From a virus, in IMG/VR virus record IMGVR_UViG_3300031951_001078, positions 1-25,910 of that record: DNA of 25,910 nucleotides; one strand, given 5' to 3'. The notes beneath the pieces were generated by a model. That model saw nothing but the letters and a program-made list of their open reading frames with translations. It was not told the origin of the DNA and ran no database searches. Shown here in pieces: positions 17,401 to 23,284 of the stretch; positions within the stretch are counted from its first letter, which is position 1; each line of letters opens with the position of its first letter. The translations under genes were made by a program, and so were the position numbers.

Positions 17401-18276
17401 TTCGCCGCTGATGAGTTTGTTGATCTTCTGGACAAGGCTGCTCCTGGGAAGTTGGAAGAGCTGGCGATCCATTACGGCGTAAGCAGGCCGCAAGAAGTTG
17501 TCCAACTTCTCCTTGAGGAGTACATGATTCACTCAGACCCAATCCGATTGGCGGAGTATGTGGCAGAAACTGGCGCTAAAGTTCGCGGACTAGTGTCTAA
17601 GGAACTTGTTGCAAAGATGGGCGCAGAAGAGGCGCAGGCTCTTGCCGATGCTGTTGTCGGTGCCTATGAAGTGGCAATCCTCAAGGGAAGCCGCAAGGCG
17701 GATAAGGCGCAATACTTTGCCAGCCAGCGCACCTGGCTTGAGCGCAGCCTCAACCATCCATTCCTTGCCATCTATCCGTACTCCTACATGACGCAGAAGG
17801 CGATCCCAATGATGATGCGCCTGATGTTCCTGACTCCAGGACCAGGAAAGATTGTTATGCCAGGTCTTGGCTTTGCAAAGTACCAGAACTTCCTAGAGTA
17901 CGCCAACAATCGAGCAAACAGCGATGAGACATTTGTTGACCAGTTGCTGCAAAACGATGCCCTACTCTATGTGTTCTCAACGCTGCTTCCAGCCACCCCA
18001 GACAACATGGGCTTCTCGGCTCCATCGTGGCTGCGTCGCGGATTCATCCAGCCAGCCCTTCGTGGGCAGGCACTCACACCTGGCCAGATTGCGCCAACGC
18101 TCACTGAGGCGGTTGCCCAGCTTGGTCGCGGTACGGTTCTCGGTCAGGGTCGAACAATGCTAGAAGGTATCCAAGCAATTGATGATACGGCTAAGTTTAA
18201 TCAGAATATTGGTGACTTTATCCAATCAAGCGCAGAGGACATTCAAGAATCAGTCCTGAGCCTGCGCGGTAATTAA
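14449..18276 (+). CDS. Giant virion-associated protein, probable ejection protein (1275 aa)
   Basis: The longest gene in the window. It is predominantly helical and Ala/Val/Leu-rich. A glycine-rich hydrophobic stretch lies near residues 60-100 (GGITKPLIGFVGSIADA), and a second hydrophobic region lies near 1100-1145 (LNHPFLAIYPYSYM, then PMMMRLMFLTPGPGK). Much of 440-740 is charged helix with coiled-coil character. I recognise no enzymatic motif. Short-tailed phages carry comparable giant inner-core proteins (T7 gp15/gp16, N4 virion RNA polymerase) beside head genes, and that is the preferred reading. No polymerase or lysozyme motif was found, and a tape measure or unknown tail component remains possible. 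Confidence 0.6.
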   Translation: MPSIFDKPSQRTGTTKVASIAPSVGSAKAIQSAGRIQVSIADPSTSIQKSIGDINAGFIGVGKGLVSVAENIPIVGGITKPLIGFVGSIADATIGQGVSALEKIRIGDSNLAQATVSALEVVGTPLKWGLDAISAPGRFVEQKVAEARIKNTQSGRQDLVSSLFGAAPKEVMAMISGGASLEEAAEHLSTTNAGFSENGLANLGWSLLLDPINVLAPGAGFAAKMGKQASVFSRIANKAALEGITDTAQLAEANAFLSKWGWAGKIHDVTVGILDKRPRLFASTLAKEVVAATPRVYNMKTVGGFMDDVALAGGADIADRGLKNFAVTAMNAVKSGAVRAVTAIRRSGSEDLANTIVYRFWDDLSKGRSVDEVLAAEVYGDGDMLSLLKRIGLEDADIATLAAKVQEKVGIKRLDELVKDNEIRGLVDSLASRHANWTVANRGASMKMVADVRVNADSRLATEEMTRVLFEAKNDVVALAADPVVGVQELTKYLVNGFGLSPEQALAVAQRQFAKHAGDTRALTDILAMARGANFGQAARKLAAVRSLFPKGDPFAKLTITSQRSLTRAEAEAAIKRVDGLKAQLKQAIDEGDTATQKAVKSELKAESDRLVQGYDEFAAQFGTNGLHTYDEVFEFLKKTPNITVRELSKSQRARIAAEAVSDDAVRQVAALEEELAAMGYRLGVAPKDDIARVTTLATDHFGNERFIEMTMPFADTIDHVAIDAIDNAGVALRPSRLGRIFDKVSRPFGAEVTKNVVAERFVTRMVGQYGISVNKARRILAEVNNLAARKGVQPRALLADSNELEQIFRREMGDDYGKILDNGSTAFKEVLEAASGDLASAGLTSGFTGRVKAVFPAITLLTDKIYPEIRFGILNPFFNLVLERIETATQKLTYGIRREAADDLAQEITGTTLRKAYLDPRNINREIADGQLYMASRANRNTAAAVETATTFKARVEQRIKGWFSVQRVRSEKEIARDIMSDKFAADEFVDLLDKAAPGKLEELAIHYGVSRPQEVVQLLLEEYMIHSDPIRLAEYVAETGAKVRGLVSKELVAKMGAEEAQALADAVVGAYEVAILKGSRKADKAQYFASQRTWLERSLNHPFLAIYPYSYMTQKAIPMMMRLMFLTPGPGKIVMPGLGFAKYQNFLEYANNRANSDETFVDQLLQNDALLYVFSTLLPATPDNMGFSAPSWLRRGFIQPALRGQALTPGQIAPTLTEAVAQLGRGTVLGQGRTMLEGIQAIDDTAKFNQNIGDFIQSSAEDIQESVLSLRGN

Positions 18277-18282
18277 GAAAAT

Positions 18283-18310
18283 AACCCCCGACGCTGTGTT
18301 GGGGTGGGTT
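18283..18310 (+). terminator. Imperfect hairpin before the scaffold gene
   Basis: AACCCCC (18283-18289) can pair with GGTGGGTT (18303-18310) with one bulged T, closing a loop of about 13 nt. It lies 7 nt after the stop of the giant protein, and the scaffold ribosome binding site begins 4 nt later. It lacks a U-tract, so it may act as a weak terminator, an RNA-processing stem or a translational control element setting capsid-gene expression. Confidence 0.35.
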
Positions 18311-18330
18311 GTAAAGAAGGAGAAAATGCT

Positions 18331-18888
18331 GTGGCTGAAGAAGTCGTGAACAGCGCCGTAGAGCAGTCGGCTGAGGTGGTTGCCCCAGAGGTAACCACTG
18401 TGCCCACTGAGAACGACGGTGATGTCGCCACTTGGAAGAAGCGTCTAGCAGGCAAGGATCAGGCGCTCACCGCTGCCAAGAAGGAACTTGATGAGATCAA
18501 GTCCAAGGCAGAGGAACTCTCTCGCTGGAAGGCGGAGCAGGAGCAGGCTCAGATGACGGAGTTCGAGAAGGCGCAAGCCAAGATTCGAGAACTGGAGTCA
18601 AAGGCCGCTGCTGCTGAGGCTGCCGCGAAGGAGGAGCGATTAGCGCGGGAATTCCCTCTCGCTTACCAGTTCCAGAAAGATACCAGTGGTCTGGATGAAA
18701 CCTCTCGCGCTGCTGCGCTAGAGAAGTTCATCCGCGAGGCTGCTGCTGTCAAGGAACAGGTCGAGACGGCACCCACCATCGTTGATCCAAACAATGCGCG
18801 TCGGGCAACCGCTGCGCCAACTATCAAGCCAGATTCTAAGGGCATCTCTGAGAAGCTCAAGAGTCTGGGTAATCCATTCGCTGATTAA
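18331..18888 (+). CDS. Capsid scaffolding protein
   Basis: 185 residues from GTG 18331, chosen because AAGAAGGAG ends eight bases upstream. An in-frame GTG at 18304 lies inside the hairpin and has no such site. The protein is acidic at the N-terminus, then a long Lys/Glu/Ala heptad-like helix (about 35-110, KDQALTAAKKELDEIKSKAEE), then a flexible Thr/Pro/Lys tail ending NPFAD. That is the classic build of phage scaffolds, whose C-terminal end contacts the capsid protein during prohead assembly. It lies immediately upstream of the major capsid gene. No protease domain is present. Confidence 0.8.
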   Translation: MAEEVVNSAVEQSAEVVAPEVTTVPTENDGDVATWKKRLAGKDQALTAAKKELDEIKSKAEELSRWKAEQEQAQMTEFEKAQAKIRELESKAAAAEAAAKEERLAREFPLAYQFQKDTSGLDETSRAAALEKFIREAAAVKEQVETAPTIVDPNNARRATAAPTIKPDSKGISEKLKSLGNPFAD

Positions 18889-18902
18889 GAAGGAGTAGCA
18901 AT

Positions 18903-19874
18903 ATGGCTACCACACTTACCAGCACGTCGGGTTTCGCTGATCTCGTACAGGAACTTGTTTCTGCACGCGCTCTAGAGGAACTGCGCGCACGTGCTGTTCA
19001 CGCGATGCCAGGGCTTTATGTCCCTGCTCGTTTCATCAAGGGCACGAACACCCTCCGCTACGCTCGTTATGCTGACCTCGCGGTCAACACGACGCCGCTT
19101 ACGGAAGGCGCTCCGCCAACCGATCAGGCACTGACGATTTCGTCCGAGTACTTTACTGCAACGCAGTACGGTTCGACGGTCGCAATCTCGGACCTCGCAA
19201 ACATTGACTCGCCACATGACCTCATCAGCATTGCTGCCGAGCGCGTGGCGTATCAGGCTGTCCGCTCGATGGACCAGTTGGTCCGCGACAACCTGCACTC
19301 GAACGCGCAGACTTCTGCCGTGTTCGCTGCAACTGGTTCGGCTACGCTGACCCAGGGCGGTCTGAACAGCTCCGTTGCCGCCGCAGGCGTCCTCAATGGC
19401 CGCATGGTCAAGGAGATCGTTGCACGCCTTAAGGGTTCCAACGTTCCAGCCTTCGCTGACGGCACGTATCGTGCTATCATCCATCCTTCCCAGGAGTTCG
19501 ATCTCATTTCGGACACCGCTGTGAACGGCTGGATCGAGGCTCGCAAGTACACTGATCCAACGGGCATCCTCACGGGTGAGATTGGTCAGTTCGCTGGCGT
19601 GCGCTTCATTGTGTCTTCGGACGCCAAGGTCTATCAGACCGCTGGTGCTTCGGCTGGCAACGTGTACGCCGCCCTGTTCCTTGGCCCTGACGCCTACGCA
19701 ATTGGCGACAGCCAGACCCTCCAGAGCTACTTCGTAGCCCCTGGTGGCGATCACACCGACCCACTCGCACAGAAGGCGCTGTTGGGTTACAAGATGCGCT
19801 TCGGCTCGCTCCTCCTCGATGAGGCAGGCGCTCGCTACCGCGTCATCAAGACCCAGGCCACGGTCGGAGTCTAA
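18903..19874 (+). CDS. Major capsid protein, N4-gp56-like HK97 fold
   Basis: 323 residues with a strong AAGGAG upstream. LVSARALEELRARAV, then KGTNTLRYARYADL, TPLTEGAPPTDQALT and TATQYGSTVAISDL, form the order seen in the N4 gp56 family of HK97-fold capsid proteins (E-loop region, then spine helix AAERVAYQAVRSMDQLVRDNL). The C-terminal part, with GYKMRFGSLLLDEAGARYRVIKT, is the family P-domain end. The protein builds the icosahedral shell. The scaffold gene precedes it and a strong hairpin follows, consistent with high, separately bounded expression. No N-terminal delta-domain cleavage site is evident. Confidence 0.87.
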   Translation: MATTLTSTSGFADLVQELVSARALEELRARAVHAMPGLYVPARFIKGTNTLRYARYADLAVNTTPLTEGAPPTDQALTISSEYFTATQYGSTVAISDLANIDSPHDLISIAAERVAYQAVRSMDQLVRDNLHSNAQTSAVFAATGSATLTQGGLNSSVAAAGVLNGRMVKEIVARLKGSNVPAFADGTYRAIIHPSQEFDLISDTAVNGWIEARKYTDPTGILTGEIGQFAGVRFIVSSDAKVYQTAGASAGNVYAALFLGPDAYAIGDSQTLQSYFVAPGGDHTDPLAQKALLGYKMRFGSLLLDEAGARYRVIKTQATVGV

Positions 19875-19880
19875 TCGGTC

Positions 19881-19927
19881 GGGACGCCGATACCCCCACT
19901 CAGCCTTTGGCTGGGTGGGGGAGTCCC
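19881..19927 (+). terminator. Strong hairpin after the capsid gene
   Basis: A 13-bp stem, 19893-19905 (CCCCCACTCAGCC) with 19909-19921 (GGCTGGGTGGGGG), has only one G-T wobble and a TTT loop. An outer GGGAC (19881-19885) pairs with GTCCC (19923-19927). It starts 7 nt after the capsid stop. The missing U-tract argues for a stalling, processing or mRNA-stabilising stem, or a factor-assisted terminator. Confidence 0.65.
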
Positions 19928-19932
19928 ACTAG

Positions 19933-19955
19933 AATCAACGTAGAGGCACCTAGGA
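19933..19955 (+). repeat. 23-bp direct repeat, copy 2 (intergenic)
   Basis: Identical over 23 bases to 6419-6441 in the endolysin linker, and here non-coding. It sits between the capsid hairpin and the glycosyltransferase start. CCCAC just upstream (with an extra TAG) and AGCC-like bases downstream also agree with copy 1. Confidence 0.85.
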
Positions 19956-19970
19956 GCCACTAGGAGCCAC
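19951..19970 (+). repeat. Tandem 10-bp repeat TAGGAGCCAC x2
   Basis: Two perfect, adjacent copies of TAGGAGCCAC overlap the end of the 23-bp repeat. They could be slippage products or a paired protein-binding site (10-bp spacing places both on the same helix face). No function is shown. Confidence 0.8.
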
Positions 19971-19982
19971 AAAAAGGGTCAG

Positions 19983-20002
19983 GGTGGTACCTACATACCA
20001 CC
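19983..20002 (+). promoter_or_regulatory. Hairpin beside the glycosyltransferase ribosome binding site
   Basis: GGTGGTA (19983-19989) is the exact complement of TACCACC (19996-20002) with a 6-nt loop. It ends at the AGAGGG ribosome binding site (20003-20008) of the gene at 20014, so folding could influence ribosome access. Confidence 0.45.
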
Positions 20003-20013
20003 AGAGGGTCGAT

Positions 20014-21246
20014 ATGCTAAAAGTCCTAGTTTGGGGACACGTTGAGGAAGGTCCTTGTGCCTACTTCCGTGGTCACCAGTTCACCGAAGAACTCAAGAAG
20101 CTCGGCGTGGAATATCGCGGTCTGAACAAAGTCGGAATGAAGATCAAAGAGGGCGGGGAGAACCTGCTCCTTCCCGAAGCGATGGCTAAGGGTCTCGTGG
20201 ACTTTGACACTTCCGATGTTGACTGGGCAGATGTCGTCGTCTTCCGCCGCTACTACAACACCACCATTTCCTGCAAGGATGAAGCGTGTCCGTTTGTGAC
20301 CTTCTCTTATGCAGAAGCAATCAAGCATGAGCACGGCTGGAAAGAGCGCGACCTTGTTACGCGGCTCCTCTGGCCCACCTTCCAATATGCCAACCACGGC
20401 AAGGCAATCATCTACGAGACCGACGATGACCACTTCAACATCCGTCCGTGGAACGGCTACATCAAAGATGTGATCCCAGAGTACGAGATGATTGAGCAGA
20501 TGGCAAAACGTGCCGATCTGGTCACCACTTCCACCAACACCATCGCTCGGCGCTATGCGCGATTCAATGACAATGTGCGTGTCATTCGGAATGCCATTGA
20601 CCCAGAGTTGTACAAGCCGACGGTTGAGCGACCAGCAGGGGACAAGCCACGGGTTGTCTACTACGGGAGCACCGCTCGACTGCGCGACTACGCTGGATAC
20701 CCAGAAGGTCCACGCGGCAAGATTGCTGGTGGATACGCTGGCAAGGCGGTGATGGACCTTCGCAAGGAACTACAGACCGTCTTCGTTGGAACGAATCCTG
20801 GAACAGAATCCATCGTAGGCCAGTTCTTCCAAGAGCAGTATGGCTACGTTGAGGGCATCCAGAAGTTCTGCGAGACCCTCGCCAACACCCACCCAGACAT
20901 CGGCATTGCCCCACTGATGGGCGATGACTTTGACCAAGCCAAGTCCGAACTCCACTGGCTTGAGTACGCCGTGACGGGCGCAGCCTTCATTGGCGAGCGG
21001 TTCCGTGGCGACGGTCCGTACCAGATGGTCCGCGAAGGGGTAGACGGAATGCTTGCCCGTGGTCGCGGCGAATGGTACGACGCAATGAAGAAGCTCACAC
21101 GCAGCAAGGATCTGCGAGAACAACTCGCAGGTGCGGCGCGTGAGCGTGTGCTAAAGGAATATCACTACAAAGATCGAGCAAAGGAATGGGCTGACGCCTT
21201 CAAATGGGCAGCCGAGAATAAAGGCAAAGGAGCCAAGATCGCATGA
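20014..21246 (+). CDS. GT-B fold glycosyltransferase (family 1/4-like)
   Basis: 410 residues from ATG 20014, with AGAGGG five bases upstream. An in-frame GTG at 19984 lies within the hairpin and is rejected. The N-terminal half begins LKVLVWGHVEEGPCAYFRG, a Rossmann start with a GxxxYFR acceptor loop. The linker contains RADLVTTSTNTIARRYARF and VIRNAIDPELYKP, the standard entry to the donor half. The C-terminal half has ELHWLEYAVTGAAFIGERF and VREGVDGMLA, matching the E-x7-E-like donor motif region of GT1/GT4 enzymes. It would transfer a sugar from a nucleotide sugar, and its acceptor is unknown. Location right after the capsid gene suggests virion glycosylation. The stop overlaps the next start (ATGA). 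Confidence 0.8.
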   Translation: MLKVLVWGHVEEGPCAYFRGHQFTEELKKLGVEYRGLNKVGMKIKEGGENLLLPEAMAKGLVDFDTSDVDWADVVVFRRYYNTTISCKDEACPFVTFSYAEAIKHEHGWKERDLVTRLLWPTFQYANHGKAIIYETDDDHFNIRPWNGYIKDVIPEYEMIEQMAKRADLVTTSTNTIARRYARFNDNVRVIRNAIDPELYKPTVERPAGDKPRVVYYGSTARLRDYAGYPEGPRGKIAGGYAGKAVMDLRKELQTVFVGTNPGTESIVGQFFQEQYGYVEGIQKFCETLANTHPDIGIAPLMGDDFDQAKSELHWLEYAVTGAAFIGERFRGDGPYQMVREGVDGMLARGRGEWYDAMKKLTRSKDLREQLAGAARERVLKEYHYKDRAKEWADAFKWAAENKGKGAKIA

Positions 21247-22385
21247 GCACGACATTTTCCAGCCTACTCACTTCGCTGCGGCTCTCCCTACGTGACCCTA
21301 ACGGGACCACGTGGTCGGATGGCCAACTCGGTGAACTGATCAACCGTGGCATTGATGCCATCGGGGACGTCTACCAGTCAGAGGCAATCCAGGCCACTGC
21401 GTTTACGCAGCCTGTGAGCGGCTCTGCCTTCTCTGTTGACCTGACGACGGTGACCTGGCCAGTCCGCGTTGATGTCTATGACGCGATTAGCAAGAGCGCA
21501 ACCATCACTGGTGCATCTGGGTCTGGGACGACTAACGTCTACACCTATTCGTCTCTTGCTGCGCCAGTAAACGTAAGCGCCTTCTCCGTTGGGGATGCGA
21601 TCTCCGTCACTGGGGTCAGCCCATCGGTGTTCAATATCACGGGAACTGTGATCTCCGCAACATCGTCAACGTTCCAGATCTCTAGCCTAAAGAGCGCCCA
21701 GGTCACTAATGCCGTAGCGGACGGCACGAACATCACATACACCTACGGCGGGTTCTCCACTGAAACTGGTCGGTCTGGATTTGAGAATGGGGACAACGTA
21801 ACCATCTCTACGTCAGCCGTCACTGAGTTTAACATTAGCGGTCAGGTCGCCAACGCGACTCAGTATTCATTCACTATCTCCAGCGCGGTGGCAAGCAGCA
21901 CTGCATTCACTGGTCGGGCTGTGGTTTCGTCCACTGCCGTTACTAGCTCATATTCATCGGGTGGTTCCGTGGCTACGACTGCGGTGCCGAAATATCGTGA
22001 GACGGTTCGACCCTCGTCTGGCGATGGCCCCGATTCGGGTTGGGAGACGCATGGAGGAATCCTGTATCTCCCAACCCGCTACACCCTTGCGGTCTCACAG
22101 GGTACGCTTAACGTCGTCGGCTATGGTCCATGGACGCAGATCAATACTGCACAGACCAGTTCCGTCACCAACCTGGACACGACCGCCCAGAACGCGGTGA
22201 AAGTCTACGTTGAGGCTGAAGCGCTCACGATGCTGACCTTTGACCGAGCACAGTACCAGCAGTGGCAGGTCTCGTCTGGCTCATCAGACATCTCTGCCCT
22301 TGGTATGAACAACCTTGCCCTTGCTGCCCAGCAGCGATGGCGACAGGAGAAGAACCGTATTCGAAGATTCCGTAAGGGAGGCTGA
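21243..22385 (+). CDS. Head-to-tail adaptor with duplicated beta domain
   Basis: 380 residues. The N-terminus (LLTSLRLSLRDPNG, then WSDGQLGELINRGIDAIGDVY) is the helical pattern of phage head-completion or adaptor proteins such as P22 gp4-like connectors. The C-terminus returns to helices (DTTAQNAVKVYVEAEALTML). Between them, residues 87-148 and 153-214 are a tandem duplication of a beta domain: FSVGDAISVTG and FENGDNVTIST, then FNITGTVISAT and FNISGQVANAT, at equal spacing. Such a beta insert may decorate the virion neck. AAAGGAG lies ten bases upstream. The connector joins the portal to the tail. Confidence 0.6.
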   Translation: MSTTFSSLLTSLRLSLRDPNGTTWSDGQLGELINRGIDAIGDVYQSEAIQATAFTQPVSGSAFSVDLTTVTWPVRVDVYDAISKSATITGASGSGTTNVYTYSSLAAPVNVSAFSVGDAISVTGVSPSVFNITGTVISATSSTFQISSLKSAQVTNAVADGTNITYTYGGFSTETGRSGFENGDNVTISTSAVTEFNISGQVANATQYSFTISSAVASSTAFTGRAVVSSTAVTSSYSSGGSVATTAVPKYRETVRPSSGDGPDSGWETHGGILYLPTRYTLAVSQGTLNVVGYGPWTQINTAQTSSVTNLDTTAQNAVKVYVEAEALTMLTFDRAQYQQWQVSSGSSDISALGMNNLALAAQQRWRQEKNRIRRFRKGG

Positions 22386-22387
22386 TC

Positions 22388-23284
22388 GTGGATTTCAACA
22401 GGGAAATCAAGATCGCTACTGGTACGGCGACCTCAGCGTATCTCAATCTCAACAGCATCACGACCGCACCCACGGTCGGTACGCCATTCAGCGGCTATGT
22501 GCTTGAGAGCGTTGCTTACGCCAATGCTGGCGTCAGCGGCTTTATGGACTCTATCGCCCAGCGTGACGGAGCAGAGGCCAACATTGCCTTGCTCGGCACG
22601 CGGCAGATTCAGATGATCGTGCAGGTGTACGGGTCATCGTCTGCGGACTTCTACGACAAGCTCAACGCCCTCAACTCGTCGCTGCAACCATACCCGTCAT
22701 TCGCCACAAGCGATGATGGGTTTCGTGCGTTGGACTTTGACCAGGCAACACTGAACACCACCGCCTACACCAGCGGGTTCATCAATATGCGGATGAAGGT
22801 TCGACCGACGAGCATCCCAACCTATAACCTGAACAACGACCTAGTGACCCCACGGACAACCGACCGTGGTATCTCCACCAAGGCTGCTATCTCCCTGATG
22901 GCTAAAGACCCACGGAAGACCAGCCAGACGGCAACGACGGGAACGATTAACGTTTCTTCATCTTCGGCAACAACGACGACGCTCACCAACAACGGCAACT
23001 ATGTGGCGTATCCGACCTTTGTCTTTGTGAATGCTGCGACGGACAGCCGAACAGCGACCATCAGCACGAGCGCATGGACAAGCGTGATTACACTCCCAGC
23101 GTCCTCGACCATTACGGTTGATGCCGACGCTCGGACGGTAAAGATTGGAACTACCCTGCGGATGGATTTGGTCACCACTGGAACAACCAGTATGCCCTAT
23201 CTCTTTGCTGGGGCAACGGTGATTACGGTGTCCGCAATGGCCTCGGTCACTGGAACATTCAGCTTCAATGAGGCGTGGCTGTGA
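22388..23284 (+). CDS. Distal-tail-like (Dit-type) tail protein
   Basis: 298 residues, GTG start with AGGGAGG about six bases upstream. The N-terminal part (about 30-130), with GYVLESVAYANAGVSGFM, GTRQIQMIVQVYG and FYDKLNALNSSLQPYPSF, resembles the N-terminal ring domain of distal tail (Dit) or similar tail-hub proteins. The C-terminal part (about 185-298) is Ser/Thr-rich beta sequence, as in a jelly-roll-like module. It would form a hub ring between tail and baseplate. The stop overlaps the next start. The assignment rests on pattern and gene order, with a generic minor tail protein as the alternative. Confidence 0.55.
   Translation: MDFNREIKIATGTATSAYLNLNSITTAPTVGTPFSGYVLESVAYANAGVSGFMDSIAQRDGAEANIALLGTRQIQMIVQVYGSSSADFYDKLNALNSSLQPYPSFATSDDGFRALDFDQATLNTTAYTSGFINMRMKVRPTSIPTYNLNNDLVTPRTTDRGISTKAAISLMAKDPRKTSQTATTGTINVSSSSATTTTLTNNGNYVAYPTFVFVNAATDSRTATISTSAWTSVITLPASSTITVDADARTVKIGTTLRMDLVTTGTTSMPYLFAGATVITVSAMASVTGTFSFNEAWL

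Noticed and set aside
18972-19754. 260-codon minus-strand frame opposite the capsid gene
   Set aside because: Antisense to a confidently assigned capsid gene. It is an artefact of capsid codon bias.
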